A stretch of DNA of 64,000 nucleotides. It comes from Roseovarius pacificus. GTDB taxonomy: Bacteria > Pseudomonadota > Alphaproteobacteria > Rhodobacterales > Rhodobacteraceae. Position numbers and translations under genes: made by a program. This document shows positions 9,603-20,499 of this stretch, piece by piece. The stretch covers positions 92,768 to 156,767 of the forward strand of contig NZ_FRBR01000010.1 of assembly GCF_900142665.1 (NCBI RefSeq), read 5' to 3'. Every line of letters starts with the position of its first letter. The stretch's first letter is position 1. Below the pieces are notes generated by a model. That model was given only the letters and a program-made list of their open reading frames with translations. It searched no databases and had not been told where the DNA came from.

Positions 9603-10963
9603 AGGGCCTCGCGCAGAGGTTTCATGGCGCGGCTGTAGTCGCGCAATATCCGGTCGCGCGCAGGGTGGCGGCCATCCTGAACCACATGACGCCCCGCCGA
9701 CCAGACATCGCGCACCATCGCGTCGCTGCCCGCAAATAGCCAGCAATCCAGCAACGTGTCGCCCTGTTGATCCGCCAGATCGACATGCCCCGCATCCAGC
9801 GCCAGCAGATCGGCAAACGCGCCTTCGGCAATCCCCCCGCTATCGCGCCCGGCGGCCTGTGCCCCACCTGAACAGACCGCATCGAACAGGCGGCGGCCCG
9901 TGGATTTTTCTGGCGTGGCCAGAACCGCGCGCGACCGGTCGCGCAACCGTTGGGAATATTCCAGCGTGCGCAGCTCTTCGGACATCGAGATGCGGATATT
10001 GGAATCCGAGCCCACGGCGATCTGGCCACCGGCCTGCAACCAGCGAACGCCGTCGAATATCCCGTCTCCAAGGCTGGATTCGGTGATTGGGCATAGCCCA
10101 GCAACGGCCCCGGTCTTTGCCAGCCCCTCGGTTTCATGAGGCTGCATCTGTGTGCAATGGATCAGGCACCAGTTTTCATCGACAGGCACATTGTCCAACA
10201 GCCATTCGACCGGGCGAACCCCAAGTGCACCCTGCACCTCTTCGACCTCGGCCAGTTGTTCGGCCAGATGCATGTGAACCGGCCCGCCCTGCGCCAGTTC
10301 CGGCGCACTGCTCACATCCTGCGGCGTGATGGCGCGCAGGCTGTGCGGGGCCACGCCAAGACGCGCATCGGAGGGCAACGCATCAAGCGCCTGCCGCGAG
10401 TCTTCGACCAACCGCGCGAAACGCTCGGGATCGTTGCCAAAACGGATCTGACCCGCGGTCAGGTCACGCCGGTCACAACCGCCGAACTGGTATTGCACGG
10501 GCAACAGGGTAAGGCCGATCCCCGTATCCTGCGCCGCTGCCACGATACGCTGTGCCATTTCAGACAGGGTGTCATAGGGCACACCGCCCGGCGCATGGTG
10601 CAGGTAGTGGAATTCGACATTCGTGGCGTACCCGGCTTCGAGCATCTCCATCTGCACAAGGGCCGCAATGGCCTGCACCTGATCCGGGTCCAGCCGATCA
10701 AGAAAGCGATACATCAGCTTGCGCCAGGTCCAGAAACTGTCACGCGGATCGGGGCCGCGCCCTTCGGTCAGGCCGGCCATGGCGCGCTGAAACGCGTGCG
10801 AATGCGCATTGGCCGGGGCTGGCAACAGGATGCCCGTGCGATGACCGCGGACAGGCTGATCTGCCGCGACCGACGCGATGCGCCCGGACGTGTCGAGCGT
10901 GACGCACACATCCCGCGCCCATCCAGAGGGCAACAGCGCCTGTTCAGCCCAGATTTGTGTCAT
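9599..10963 (-). CDS. hutF: Formimidoylglutamate deiminase
   Basis: A 454-residue amidohydrolase that converts N-formimino-L-glutamate to N-formyl-L-glutamate and ammonia. Metal-binding motifs are [11 protein letters not shown] near residue 60, [12 protein letters not shown] in the middle and GSDSNIRIS near residue 320. With HutG it forms the five-step histidine pathway rather than the HutG-formiminoglutamase route. The ATG at 10963 is preferred because the upstream open frame runs through the operator. It is divergent from hutI. Confidence 0.94.
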   Translation of the reverse strand: MTQIWAEQALLPSGWARDVCVTLDTSGRIASVAADQPVRGHRTGILLPAPANAHSHAFQRAMAGLTEGRGPDPRDSFWTWRKLMYRFLDRLDPDQVQAIAALVQMEMLEAGYATNVEFHYLHHAPGGVPYDTLSEMAQRIVAAAQDTGIGLTLLPVQYQFGGCDRRDLTAGQIRFGNDPERFARLVEDSRQALDALPSDARLGVAPHSLRAITPQDVSSAPELAQGGPVHMHLAEQLAEVEEVQGALGVRPVEWLLDNVPVDENWCLIHCTQMQPHETEGLAKTGAVAGLCPITESSLGDGIFDGVRWLQAGGQIAVGSDSNIRISMSEELRTLEYSQRLRDRSRAVLATPEKSTGRRLFDAVCSGGAQAAGRDSGGIAEGAFADLLALDAGHVDLADQQGDTLLDCWLFAGSDAMVRDVWSAGRHVVQDGRHPARDRILRDYSRAMKPLREAL

Positions 10964-10988
10964 CCCCAACTCCCATCTTGACGCAATT

Positions 10989-11006
10989 ATTATGTCTAGA
11001 CATAAT
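10989..11006. promoter_or_regulatory. Probable HutC operator, perfect 18-bp palindrome
   Basis: ATTATGTCTAGACATAAT is a perfect inverted repeat centred on CTAG in the 79-bp gap between the hutF and hutI starts. Its central position lets one bound HutC dimer control both arms. GntR/HutC-family regulators bind such palindromes; the assignment to HutC is inferred from location. Confidence 0.8.
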
Positions 11007-11042
11007 GACATCAAACGACTCGCAAATCAACAAGGTTTCGAC

Positions 11043-12233
11043 ATGCTTCTGCGCAACGCACGAATAGCCACAATGTGCGACGGCCCGGATTATGGGCTGA
11101 TCGAAAAAGGCGCGGTGGTGATCGAAGGCGACCGGATTGCGTGGGTCGGGCCCGAGGCGGACTTGCCCACCACCCATGACCTGCAAGGCGAAAACCTGAA
11201 GAGGCGGCTGATCACACCGGCGCTGATAGATTGCCACACCCATATCGTGCATGGCGGCGACCGCGCGGGCGAGTTCGAGATGCGCCTTGGCGGGGCCAGC
11301 TATGAAGAGGTGGCGCGCACGGGCGGTGGTATCGTATCCACCGTGCGAGCCACCCGCACGGCCAGCGAGGATGACTTGCTGCGCAGCGCACTGCGGTTCG
11401 CGGATGCCCTGATTGCCGAGGGTGTTTCGGTGATCGAGGTGAAATCGGGCTATGGGCTGGATGTCGAGACCGAGTTGAAAATGCTGCGCGTGGCGCGACG
11501 CATCGAGCAGGTCCGCCCGGTTCGTATCTGCACAAGTTTTTTGGGGGCGCACGCGGTGCCGCAGGATATGCAGGGCAATCCCGACATGTATATTCAACAG
11601 GTCTGCATCCCGGCCCTGCGGCAGGCGGCCGCCGAAGGGCTGGTCGATGCGGTGGATGGGTTCTGCGAAGGGATCGCCTTTACCCCCGAGCAAATCGAGC
11701 CCGTCTTTCAGGAGGCGCAGCGCCTTGGATTGCCCGTCAAGTTACATGCCGAACAACTGAGCCAGTCGGGCGGCACGCAACTGGCCGCGCGGTACGGGGC
11801 GTTGTCGGCGGATCATGTGGAATATGCCGATGAAGCGGATGCCGAAGCCCTGGCGCGATCGGGGGGGACGGCGGTATTGCTGCCGGGCGCGTTCTACACG
11901 CTGCATGAAACACAAAAACCGCCGGTTGACGCCTTTCGCAAGCACGGCGTGCCGATGGCGCTGGCCACCGATTGCAATCCCGGCTCATCGCCTTTGTCCT
12001 CGCTGTTGCTGACCATGAACATGGGTTGCACCCTGTTCGGTCTTACCCCTGCCGAGGCGCTTGCCGGTGTCACCCAGAACGCGGCCCGCGCCCTTGGGCT
12101 GAGCGATTGCGGGCAGGTCGCTGCGGGGCACCGGGCCGATCTGGCGATCTGGAACGTCGGGCAACCCGCAGAACTGGCATACCGCATCGGCTTCAACCCG
12201 CTGCATCGGCGGATTTTCGGAGGGAAGGAATGA
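11043..12233 (+). CDS. hutI: Imidazolonepropionase
   Basis: A 396-residue amidohydrolase that opens the ring of 4-imidazolone-5-propionate to give N-formiminoglutamate. The metal site [17 protein letters not shown] is near residues 65-81, with [12 protein letters not shown] near 235 and [15 protein letters not shown] near 310. The ATG at 11043 begins [11 protein letters not shown], the usual family start. It is the first gene of the hutIHGU arm and overlaps the hutH start by ATGA. Confidence 0.96.
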   Translation: MLLRNARIATMCDGPDYGLIEKGAVVIEGDRIAWVGPEADLPTTHDLQGENLKRRLITPALIDCHTHIVHGGDRAGEFEMRLGGASYEEVARTGGGIVSTVRATRTASEDDLLRSALRFADALIAEGVSVIEVKSGYGLDVETELKMLRVARRIEQVRPVRICTSFLGAHAVPQDMQGNPDMYIQQVCIPALRQAAAEGLVDAVDGFCEGIAFTPEQIEPVFQEAQRLGLPVKLHAEQLSQSGGTQLAARYGALSADHVEYADEADAEALARSGGTAVLLPGAFYTLHETQKPPVDAFRKHGVPMALATDCNPGSSPLSSLLLTMNMGCTLFGLTPAEALAGVTQNAARALGLSDCGQVAAGHRADLAIWNVGQPAELAYRIGFNPLHRRIFGGKE

Positions 12234-13765
12234 CCGAGACACTTGTTCCCGGAACGGTTCGACTGGATCAGCTTGAAACGATCTGGCGCGAACGGCGCAA
12301 TGCCATACTTGACCATATGGTACGCCCACAGGTCGAAGCCGCCGCCGATCTGGTCCGCAAGGCCGCCGAGGGCGATCAGGCGATCTATGGCGTGAATACC
12401 GGCTTTGGCAAACTGGCCAGTGTCAAGATTCCCGCCGACCAGACCGCCACGCTGCAACGCAACCTGATCCTGTCGCATTGCTGCGGAGTGGGCGAGGCGC
12501 TCGATGTGGCCACCACGCGCCTGATGATGGTTCTGAAACTGATGTCACTGGGCCGGGGGGCGTCGGGCGTGGCGTGGCAGACCATCGAGTTGATCGAGGC
12601 GATGCTGGCCGCCGATGTCATTCCGGTCGTGCCCGATCAGGGATCGGTCGGAGCGTCGGGCGATCTGGCCCCCTTGGCCCATATGGCCGCCGTGATGATC
12701 GGTGAAGGGGAGGCATGGGCCGGCGATGCCCGCCTGCCGGGCGCCGAGGCACTGCTGCGCGCGGGGTTGGAGCCCATCGTTCTTGGCCCCAAGGAAGGGC
12801 TGGCGCTGATCAATGGGACGCAGTTTTCAACCGCCTGTGCGCTGGTCGGGCTATGGGGGGCATGGTGCAATGCGCAAAACTGCATCGTGACAGCGGGGCT
12901 TTCGACGGATGCGATCATGGGATCGACCGCGCCCTTGCTGGATGACATCCATACGTTGCGCGGCCATCCGGGGCAGATTTTCGCCGCGCGCGCGCAACGC
13001 GCTCTAATGGACGGCAGCGAAATCCGCGAGAGCCATCGCGAGGGCGACGCCCGCGTCCAGGACCCCTATTGCATCCGCTGTCAGGCACAGGTCAGCGGCG
13101 CGGCCATCGACCTGTTGCGCCGCGCGGGCGACGTGCTGCAGATCGAAGCGAACGCCGTGACCGACAACCCTCTGGTGCTGGTCGGCGAGGGGCGCATCGT
13201 CTCCGGGGGGAATTTCCATGCCGAGCCGGTCGGCTTCGCCGCCGACCAGATCGCCATGGCCATTTCCGAAATCGGCGCCATTGCGCAGCGCCGCGTGGCG
13301 CTGATGGTGGACCCGAACCTGAGCTTCGATCTGCCGCCGTTCCTGACGCCGGACCCGGGGCTGAACTCGGGCCTGATGATTGCCGAGGTCACCACCGCCG
13401 CGCTGATGAGCGAAAACAAGCATCTGGCCAATCCCTGCACCACCGACAGCACCCCCACGAGCGCCAATCAGGAGGACCATGTCAGCATGGCGGCCCATGC
13501 GGCGCGACGCCTGACGAGGATGAACGCGAACCTGAACGCGATCCTCGGGGTCGAGGCGATTTGCGGCGTACAAGGCATCGGGTTTCGGGCACCTTTGAAA
13601 ACCAGCGTGCCTCTGCAACGTGTCATCGCGCGGCTGCGCGAGGCCATTCCGGCAATCGAAGCGGACCGTTATCTGGCACCGGATCTGGAAAGCGCCGCAG
13701 CGCTGGTGCGCGGTGGCGATCTGGTATCCGCCGCCGGGCTGACCATGCAAATAGGAGAGATGTGA
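12230..13765 (+). CDS. hutH: Histidine ammonia-lyase
   Basis: A 511-residue lyase that removes ammonia from L-histidine to form urocanate. The Ala-Ser-Gly triplet that cyclises to the MIO cofactor is at residues 142-144 ([15 protein letters not shown]); [10 protein letters not shown] at 53-62 and the C-terminal [11 protein letters not shown] segment are also characteristic. The start overlaps the hutI stop and the end overlaps the hutG start by one base, indicating tight coupling. Confidence 0.97.
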   Translation: MTETLVPGTVRLDQLETIWRERRNAILDHMVRPQVEAAADLVRKAAEGDQAIYGVNTGFGKLASVKIPADQTATLQRNLILSHCCGVGEALDVATTRLMMVLKLMSLGRGASGVAWQTIELIEAMLAADVIPVVPDQGSVGASGDLAPLAHMAAVMIGEGEAWAGDARLPGAEALLRAGLEPIVLGPKEGLALINGTQFSTACALVGLWGAWCNAQNCIVTAGLSTDAIMGSTAPLLDDIHTLRGHPGQIFAARAQRALMDGSEIRESHREGDARVQDPYCIRCQAQVSGAAIDLLRRAGDVLQIEANAVTDNPLVLVGEGRIVSGGNFHAEPVGFAADQIAMAISEIGAIAQRRVALMVDPNLSFDLPPFLTPDPGLNSGLMIAEVTTAALMSENKHLANPCTTDSTPTSANQEDHVSMAAHAARRLTRMNANLNAILGVEAICGVQGIGFRAPLKTSVPLQRVIARLREAIPAIEADRYLAPDLESAAALVRGGDLVSAAGLTMQIGEM

Positions 13766-14559
13766 TGGACCCCGTCGAAATTGTCTCGGGCGACAGCCCG
13801 GTGGTTTTGGGACTACCGCATACGGGAACGTATGTTCCGACGGACATTCGCAACAAACTGAATGACCGCGGCAAGGCGCTGGCCGATACCGATTGGAATA
13901 TTCACAAACTGTACGACGGGTTGCTGCCCGGTGTGACCACGGTACGCGCCACGTTCCACCGCTATGTGATCGACGCCAATCGCGATCCTTCAGGGCAGAG
14001 CCTGTATCCCGGTCAGAATACGACGGGCCTTGTTCCATTGACGAATTTCGAGGGCGAACCGATCTGGACCCAGCCACCGTCTGGCGGCGAGGTCGAGCAT
14101 CGGCGCGAAACATGGCATGCCCCTTATCATGCCGCACTGGAGGCTGAACTTGCCCGCGTCAAAGCCAGGCATGGTGTCGCGATTCTGTATGACTGCCATT
14201 CCATACGTTCACGTATTGAATATCTGTTCGACGGCACATTGCCCGACTTCAATATCGGCACGAACAACGGCGCCACCTGCGCGCCCGTCATTGCCGAGAC
14301 GGTCGAACAGGTTTGCCGCGCGGCACAGGGTTACAGCACCATCATGAATGGCCGGTTCAAGGGCGGCTGGACCACACGTCACTACGGACAGCCCGAAACG
14401 GGCATCCACGCAATTCAGATGGAGCTGGCCCAGTCCACCTACATGGAGGAAGCCGCGCCATGGCCCTATCTGCATGACCGCGCCGAAGCCCTGCGCCCAC
14501 ATCTTTCCGACATCCTGCACCGCCTGGAGCGTCTGGCCCTTGAAGGAGCATTGACATGA
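13765..14559 (+). CDS. hutG: N-formylglutamate deformylase
   Basis: A 264-residue N-formylglutamate amidohydrolase that yields glutamate and formate, the last step of the HutF branch. Motifs seen are [38 protein letters not shown] and [15 protein letters not shown]. The ATG shares its A with the TGA of hutH, and the stop overlaps the hutU ATG. The presence of both hutF and this hutG form is internally consistent. Confidence 0.95.
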   Translation: MDPVEIVSGDSPVVLGLPHTGTYVPTDIRNKLNDRGKALADTDWNIHKLYDGLLPGVTTVRATFHRYVIDANRDPSGQSLYPGQNTTGLVPLTNFEGEPIWTQPPSGGEVEHRRETWHAPYHAALEAELARVKARHGVAILYDCHSIRSRIEYLFDGTLPDFNIGTNNGATCAPVIAETVEQVCRAAQGYSTIMNGRFKGGWTTRHYGQPETGIHAIQMELAQSTYMEEAAPWPYLHDRAEALRPHLSDILHRLERLALEGALT

Positions 14560-16223
14560 CCGACCCTCGTCACAACGCCCGAGACATCTATCCCGACACC
14601 GGCGCGAAGATCAGTGCCAAGCATTGGGTGACCGAGGCCCCGATGCGGATGCTGATGAACAATCTGCACCCGGACGTGGCGGAAAATCCGCATGAACTGG
14701 TGGTCTATGGCGGCATCGGGCGCGCAGCACGCACATGGGAAGATTACGACCGGATCGTTTCCACACTAAAAGGGCTGGACGAGGACGAAACCCTGTTGGT
14801 GCAATCAGGCAAGCCGGTGGGCGTGTTCCGCACCCACAAGGACGCGCCGCGCGTGTTGATCGCCAACTCCAACCTCGTGCCACATTGGGCCAACTGGGAT
14901 CACTTCAGCGAGCTCGATAAGAAGGGCCTGATGATGTACGGCCAGATGACCGCAGGATCTTGGATCTATATCGGGTCTCAGGGCATCGTTCAGGGCACCT
15001 ACGAAACCTTTGTCGAGGCCGGACGCCAGCATTACGACGGCAACCTGACGGGACGCTGGATATTGACCGGAGGTCTTGGCGGCATGGGTGGTGCGCAGCC
15101 GCTGGCGGCCGTGATGGCCGGGGCCTGTTGTCTGGCCGTGGAATGCGACGAAAGCCGCGCAGAGTTCCGCAAGCGCACGCGCTATGTGGATGAGATCACC
15201 CACAGCCTTGACGACGCATTGGAGATGATCGACCGCTGGACCAAGGCGGGTGAGGCGAAATCGGTTGCCCTGATCGGCAATGCGGCGGACGTGTTTCCCG
15301 AACTGGTCCGGCGCGGCGTGAAGCCCGATATCGTGACCGACCAGACCAGTGCGCATGACCCTGTGCACGGCTACCTGCCACAAGGCTGGAGCGTGGCAGA
15401 ATGGCGCGCCAAACAGGAGAGCGAGCCAAAGGCCGTGGAAAAGGCCGCCCGCGCCTCAATGCGGGTGCAGGTGCAGGCGATGGTGGATTTCTGGAACGCC
15501 GGGGTTCCGACGCTGGACTATGGCAACAACATCCGGCAGGTGGCCAAGGACGAGGGGCTGGAAGATGCCTTTGCCTTTCCCGGTTTCGTGCCCGCCTGTA
15601 TCCGCCCGCTCTTTTGCCGGGGAATCGGGCCGTTCCGCTGGTGTGCACTGTCGGGCGATCCCGAGGATATCTACAAGACCGATGCCAAGGTGAAGGAACT
15701 GATCGACGATCCGCACCTGCACAACTGGCTGGACATGGCGCGTGCACGGATCGCGTTTCAGGGATTGCCGGCGCGGATCTGCTGGGTCGGTCTGGGTCTG
15801 CGGCACAAACTGGGGCTGGCGTTCAACGAGATGGTCCGCACCGGCGAATTGTCGGCGCCCGTGGTGATCGGGCGCGATCATCTGGACAGCGGCTCGGTCG
15901 CCTCGCCCAATCGCGAAACCGAAGGGATGAAGGACGGTTCGGACGCGGTGAGCGACTGGCCGCTTCTGAACGCGCTGCTGAACACGGCGAGCGGCGCGAC
16001 ATGGGTCAGCCTGCATCACGGCGGTGGCGTGGGTATGGGGTTCAGCCAGCATTCGGGAATGGTCATCTGTTGCGACGGGACAGAAGACGCCGACCGCCGG
16101 ATCGAACGGGTGTTGTGGAACGACCCGGCCACAGGTGTCATGCGACATGCCGATGCGGGCTATGACATCGCTCTGGATTGCGCACGCGAGTACGGGCTGA
16201 ACCTGCCCGGCATCCTGAAATGA
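14556..16223 (+). CDS. hutU: Urocanate hydratase
   Basis: A 555-residue NAD-dependent hydratase that converts urocanate to 4-imidazolone-5-propionate. The sequence is canonical: [20 protein letters not shown] near residue 73, [13 protein letters not shown] near 172, the cysteine-containing [19 protein letters not shown] near 345, and [18 protein letters not shown] near 437. It overlaps hutG at its start and the DUF1810 gene at its stop, both by ATGA. Confidence 0.97.
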   Translation: MTDPRHNARDIYPDTGAKISAKHWVTEAPMRMLMNNLHPDVAENPHELVVYGGIGRAARTWEDYDRIVSTLKGLDEDETLLVQSGKPVGVFRTHKDAPRVLIANSNLVPHWANWDHFSELDKKGLMMYGQMTAGSWIYIGSQGIVQGTYETFVEAGRQHYDGNLTGRWILTGGLGGMGGAQPLAAVMAGACCLAVECDESRAEFRKRTRYVDEITHSLDDALEMIDRWTKAGEAKSVALIGNAADVFPELVRRGVKPDIVTDQTSAHDPVHGYLPQGWSVAEWRAKQESEPKAVEKAARASMRVQVQAMVDFWNAGVPTLDYGNNIRQVAKDEGLEDAFAFPGFVPACIRPLFCRGIGPFRWCALSGDPEDIYKTDAKVKELIDDPHLHNWLDMARARIAFQGLPARICWVGLGLRHKLGLAFNEMVRTGELSAPVVIGRDHLDSGSVASPNRETEGMKDGSDAVSDWPLLNALLNTASGATWVSLHHGGGVGMGFSQHSGMVICCDGTEDADRRIERVLWNDPATGVMRHADAGYDIALDCAREYGLNLPGILK

Positions 16224-16627
16224 GCCTTGAGCGTTTTACGGACGCTCAGGCGCGTGTCTGGCCCCGCCCGCTGGAGGAAATCCGGGCGGGGCGCAAGACA
16301 TCGCATTGGATGTGGTACATCTTTCCGCAATTGCGCGGCCTGGGTCACTCGCCCACGGCGCAGCACTATGGCATTGCCGACCTGGATGAGGCACGGGCCT
16401 ACCTGGCCCATCCGGTACTGGGACAGCGCCTGATCGAGATCTGCCACGCGATGCTGAAGCACACAGGCACTCCAGCCGAGGCCATCCTCGGGCCGGTTGA
16501 TGCGCTCAAGCTGCGATCTTGTGCGACTCTGTTTCGTGAGGCGGGGGAAGACCCGGTTTTCGGGCAGGTTCTGGACGGCTTCTACGACGGTAAGCCTTGC
16601 GAGGCGACGCTGGCCATGACTGGCTGA
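16220..16627 (+). CDS. DUF1810 family protein
   Basis: A 135-residue protein with the DUF1810 pattern: [10 protein letters not shown] at the start, [19 protein letters not shown] at about 25-43, then [18 protein letters not shown]. The family has no established biochemical role. The ATG overlaps the hutU stop by ATGA, so it is probably translated from the hut mRNA, although nothing in the sequence links it to histidine breakdown. Confidence 0.85.
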   Translation: MSLERFTDAQARVWPRPLEEIRAGRKTSHWMWYIFPQLRGLGHSPTAQHYGIADLDEARAYLAHPVLGQRLIEICHAMLKHTGTPAEAILGPVDALKLRSCATLFREAGEDPVFGQVLDGFYDGKPCEATLAMTG

Positions 16628-16645
16628 CGCCGCCTCGCACCGCGA

Positions 16646-17932
16646 TCAAAGCGGCTGCGTGGTGTAGTCCACCTCGTCGGGATAGAAGGTATCCTCGATC
16701 GACGTGGTATGGACCTTGACCAGATTGCCATTCTCGACGCACGAGATGTACTGTTGACCGAAGACCTGATGGGTCTTGCCGTTGAACACCTTGGGGCCCT
16801 GAGGATGTTCATTGGAATGCGGCATGGTCGTCATGGCCTCGACGGCCTCGATCAGCGCGGCGCGGTCCTGTGGCCCCCGATACCCCGCAGCCTCCATGCC
16901 GTTCTTCACGACATAAAGCGTTTCCCAGCATCCGAACATATGGCCATAGGTGGATACATCTGTGGGATCGCTGATCGACGCGCCGCGATCGTCCACGCCC
17001 ACCTGTTCACGATAAAACCTGTCATATTCGGTCTGATCGGGCTGCGCGTGGCGCGGCATGCCCTCCCAGAAATGGGTGCCTTCGAGGAACTCAAGGCCGG
17101 GGCTGTCAATGGCCACGGCTTCGAGGCTGTCGATGAACCCGAACAGTTGCGGGCCCTGCCCCCCGAAGAATTCGCCCATTTCCTTGACGAAGGTCAGAAC
17201 GGCCGGACCGACCATGACGTGATAAATCACCTCGGTATCGCGCGGGATCTTCGGGAAGTACTTGGTGAACGAGGTTTCGGTCGGCGGGATGGCTAGCTTG
17301 GCCACGACCTCACCGCCCTGCGCCTCGACCGCGGCGCTGAAGAAATCGCGATGGTCATGACCATAGGCATAGTCCGGAAAGATAAGCGTGACTTTCCTGC
17401 CCAGATTTTCCGTGACAAACGGGGCCATCGCCTGAACCTGACTTTTCACATCCGTAATGCCGGGCTGAAGCGTGTACCGGTTCAGGATACCGCTGGCCAC
17501 GTGATGGCCTTCGGACACAACAAAATACGGCAGCTTCAGTTCGCCCGCCCGAGGCGCCGAGCCCGTCACCACATGCGAAAACAGCGTTCCAAAGCCGATA
17601 TCGCAATTGTGTTGCGTTGCGAATTTCTCCACCACCTCAGCACCGCGCTTGGGATCGGTGCCATCGTCTTCGGCCACGATTTCGATCGGGCGGCCATTGA
17701 TGCCGCCGGCCTCGTTGATCAGGCGCACGGCAGCCTGGGTCGTGCGATCATACCAGCGGCCATAAGCGGCACCGATGCCGGTACGGTGCACCTGAAACCC
17801 GATACGGATCGGTTCGGCGCTTTGGGCATGGGTATAGCGCGCCCAAAGCGGCATGGTGGCGGCGGCTGCCGCGCCTCCGGCCAGTGTCTTGAGCGCCACG
17901 CGGCGCGACGGGCCTTTGGAGTTCTCAGTCAT
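16646..17932 (-). CDS. Periplasmic ABC substrate-binding protein, amino-acid/amide type (Peripla_BP_6)
   Basis: A 428-residue exported protein. The N-terminus PSRRVALKTLAGGAAAAATM is a probable Tat signal with twin arginine, ending near AQSAE at residue 37. The mature part reads as a type I periplasmic binding fold of the branched-chain amino acid/urea/amide group (IRIGFQVHRTGIGAAYGRW, NEAGGINGRPIEIV, LIFPDYAYGHD). No permease or ATPase gene adjoins it, so it is an orphan component here and its ligand is unknown. It faces the hut operon tail convergently with an 18-bp gap. Confidence 0.85.
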   Translation of the reverse strand: MTENSKGPSRRVALKTLAGGAAAAATMPLWARYTHAQSAEPIRIGFQVHRTGIGAAYGRWYDRTTQAAVRLINEAGGINGRPIEIVAEDDGTDPKRGAEVVEKFATQHNCDIGFGTLFSHVVTGSAPRAGELKLPYFVVSEGHHVASGILNRYTLQPGITDVKSQVQAMAPFVTENLGRKVTLIFPDYAYGHDHRDFFSAAVEAQGGEVVAKLAIPPTETSFTKYFPKIPRDTEVIYHVMVGPAVLTFVKEMGEFFGGQGPQLFGFIDSLEAVAIDSPGLEFLEGTHFWEGMPRHAQPDQTEYDRFYREQVGVDDRGASISDPTDVSTYGHMFGCWETLYVVKNGMEAAGYRGPQDRAALIEAVEAMTTMPHSNEHPQGPKVFNGKTHQVFGQQYISCVENGNLVKVHTTSIEDTFYPDEVDYTTQPL

Positions 17933-18024
17933 TGCGAATGTTCCTCTGTCCTGCGACTGACCATATTGTGAAACTTTTACTTACCTTTATTGCAAGATAT
18001 TTTTACATGTTTGCGCAACCGGGT

Positions 18025-19467
18025 TCAGACACCTCGGGGGGAGGCCAGTAACCAGAGCCCGAAAAACGTGTACCCGATCATGAACGCCGCCAGCGGCGCT
18101 TGTCCCAGTATGGCCCGCCAGTTGCTGCCATGTCCACGCACCGCCACCGCATGAGCCAGCAAAATCGCGATCACATGGCCGATCACCACCGCACCTGCCT
18201 GCGTCAGCCAGATCAGTTTGACCGTTGCAGGTATATTCAGGAACCCGGTGGTCACGTGAAAATCCCCCAGTCCCAACAGGTCGGCGCCGGTGTTCAGCGG
18301 ATCGGTCAGCCAGGCGATCACATACTGACCATCGACCAGCAGCACCGTCAGATAATGTGCGATGTGATAGGCCAGCGCAATCGGCAGAAGCGACGGCGCA
18401 AAAAGACGGACCGCTTCGGCTGTGGGCCGCCGCGTTCCCGCCAGCCGCTCGCCAAGCGCAAGGCAGGCGGCAAAAACCGTGATCAGCGCCAGGTTGGCAA
18501 CAAGCATGCCCACCAAGTTCTGCGTGATAACGGCGGAGCGGCCAGGAAATTCCAGCGGGTTGATCCCGAGAAACCCCATCCACAGGAAGGTTTCGTTTAC
18601 CCCGTCGAAACTGCCGGTGCCCAGCATGAGGATAATGAATACCGCCAGCCCGCCCGAGATCTGTGGCCGTGTCAGCCCCTGCCAGCCCCACAGGCCCACG
18701 GCGATACGCCCGCGCAGGCGCCCCAGCAGCCCGACACGGGCATAGGCGCGCATCAGGATGGTCAGCGCCTCGCCCCGCACCATCCAGCGCGGTCCGAACA
18801 ACGTGACCCCCATCAGCGTCAGATACCAGTAACCTCCCACCACCAATGCCAGCCGCCCCGGATCGGTCGGTGCGGGATCGGCCAGCAAGAACCCACCGAA
18901 TCCAAGGAAAATAACGATACCGGGCGCATACCCCAGCACCGATGGATACCGCATCAAGGCGGTTGAGCCGGTCAATCGGCCCAAAACGGCGGCCGGGCCG
19001 GTCCACGGGTTGGTCCAGCGCCAGTGATTGCCGATGATCCCCTGCAAGGACACCATCGCAACCCACCAGACCACCCAGATGAATAATGGCAGCGGATTGA
19101 CCAGCGGATCGTGCGTTCCGGTCAGGCCGCGCCATACCAGAAACGCGACAAGTAAAGCGGACAGGCAGCTTGTCACATGGTGCAACGCAATATCAGGGCG
19201 CGGAATTATCGCGAACGGATGAAACAACCGCGTCGCCACCCAGGACGGCAGGACAGCCAGCAGAATCACCGTCAGGGCAACTACGGCCATTCCGGCGGCG
19301 CTATAGATATCCGTGGGCAGCAACAGCACGAACCCCTGCTCAGAGGCATGCGCAAATGCCTGCCCCGCGACAAGGGTCAACCCCCCGGATATGAGTGCCA
19401 CTCGGCGCAACCGCTGATCTCCGATACTTGCCGGGACAAGATTACCGCCACGCCCTGCCCTTGCCAT
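18025..19467 (-). CDS. Polytopic membrane protein of unknown function
   Basis: About 480 residues with roughly ten to twelve hydrophobic segments spread over the whole length and an AFAHASEQGFV stretch after the first one, so the N-terminus may be processed or the His-containing loop may face the periplasm. I see no transporter or enzyme signature. It resembles in general layout the membrane proteins sometimes annotated as fenitrothion hydrolase, but I hold that link weakly. Starts are GTG at 19479 or ATG at 19467; the ATG is used. The preceding gene on this strand is separated by only 36 bp. Confidence 0.7.
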   Translation of the reverse strand: MARAGRGGNLVPASIGDQRLRRVALISGGLTLVAGQAFAHASEQGFVLLLPTDIYSAAGMAVVALTVILLAVLPSWVATRLFHPFAIIPRPDIALHHVTSCLSALLVAFLVWRGLTGTHDPLVNPLPLFIWVVWWVAMVSLQGIIGNHWRWTNPWTGPAAVLGRLTGSTALMRYPSVLGYAPGIVIFLGFGGFLLADPAPTDPGRLALVVGGYWYLTLMGVTLFGPRWMVRGEALTILMRAYARVGLLGRLRGRIAVGLWGWQGLTRPQISGGLAVFIILMLGTGSFDGVNETFLWMGFLGINPLEFPGRSAVITQNLVGMLVANLALITVFAACLALGERLAGTRRPTAEAVRLFAPSLLPIALAYHIAHYLTVLLVDGQYVIAWLTDPLNTGADLLGLGDFHVTTGFLNIPATVKLIWLTQAGAVVIGHVIAILLAHAVAVRGHGSNWRAILGQAPLAAFMIGYTFFGLWLLASPRGV

Positions 19468-19503
19468 GGGGTAAATCACCTCACCCGTCTGCGTCGATGG
19501 GGA

Positions 19504-20364
19504 TCAGGCGTCGCCTGTCGCCTCAAGCAGGGCTTTCAAGCCACTGCGATAGTCGGGATAGATCAGGCTGACGCCCAGTTCCTGCTTGATCCGGGTGTTG
19601 TCGACACGCTTGGATTCAGCATAGAAGCTACGCGCCATGGGGGTCATCCCGGCTTCATCGAATGGCACCTCGGGCGGGACGGGCAGGCCCAGCAACCCGG
19701 CGGCATAGCCGATCACGTCCTGCGGCGGGGCCGGGTCATTGTCACAGACGTTATAGGCCGCGCCGGGATTCGGTTGCCGGATCGAAGCCTCGAGAACCTG
19801 CGCGATGTCGTCGACATGGATGCGGCTGAACACCTGTCCCGGCTTGACGATGCGCCGGGCCGTCCCCTGCCGGACCTTTTCGAACGGGCCGCGACCGGGG
19901 CCGTAAATGCCTGCCAGCCGAAAGATATGCAGCGGCAGGCCGGGGATGGCACGCCATGCGGTCTCGGCATCTACACGCATCTGACCGCGCCGGGTGGATG
20001 GGGTAAGGGGGGTGTCCTCGGTGACCCAACCGCCCCGATGATCGCCATACACTCCGGTGGTCGACAGATACCCTGCCCATTCCAGCCGCGGGGCGATTGC
20101 CGCGATCCGGTCACGATACAGGTTCAGAACCGGATCGCCCTTGGCATCCGGCCCGGCCGAAATCAGCAGATGCGTGGCCGTATCGAATGCCGTGGACAGA
20201 TCGCCATCCGGCCACAGGATGGGCGTCACGCCTTCGGCGCGAAGGTTGTCGGCCCTGTCCGGATTGCGGGTGGTGCCATAGATTGTCCAGCCCTGCGGCA
20301 CCAGCCGCCGCGCCAGCGCACGGGCCGAATACCCATGCCCGAAGGAAAGAAGTGTCTTTGTCAT
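19504..20364 (-). CDS. NAD(P)-dependent epimerase/dehydratase-like SDR (YeeZ-like)
   Basis: A 286-residue extended short-chain dehydrogenase-like protein. The N-terminus MTKTLLSFGHGYSARALARR carries the dinucleotide-binding glycine pattern, with YLSTTGVYGDHRGGWVTED around residue 100 and RLAGIYGPGRGPF around 148. The YxxxK catalytic pair of classical SDRs is not obvious, as in YeeZ-type members. No specific substrate is indicated. The ATG at 20364 is preferred over 20382 because it directly precedes the conserved strand. Confidence 0.8.
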   Translation of the reverse strand: MTKTLLSFGHGYSARALARRLVPQGWTIYGTTRNPDRADNLRAEGVTPILWPDGDLSTAFDTATHLLISAGPDAKGDPVLNLYRDRIAAIAPRLEWAGYLSTTGVYGDHRGGWVTEDTPLTPSTRRGQMRVDAETAWRAIPGLPLHIFRLAGIYGPGRGPFEKVRQGTARRIVKPGQVFSRIHVDDIAQVLEASIRQPNPGAAYNVCDNDPAPPQDVIGYAAGLLGLPVPPEVPFDEAGMTPMARSFYAESKRVDNTRIKQELGVSLIYPDYRSGLKALLEATGDA

Positions 20365-20499
20365 GGGGCATGAATTGGACATACGAAGCGCAAAGGCAAG
20401 CGCGAAGACACCGGCGACCTTTCGCCACCGTATGCCACGGGCTCTGGCCTATCCCCCGCCAACGGTGGCAAACTGCGCCAAACTCGTGCCGGAGACCCC

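Noticed and set aside
16646..17932. Histidine uptake binding protein of the hut system
   Set aside because: It is a Peripla_BP_6 amide/branched-chain type, not a HisJ-type protein, faces the hut operon convergently and has no nearby permease; adjacency alone is not enough.
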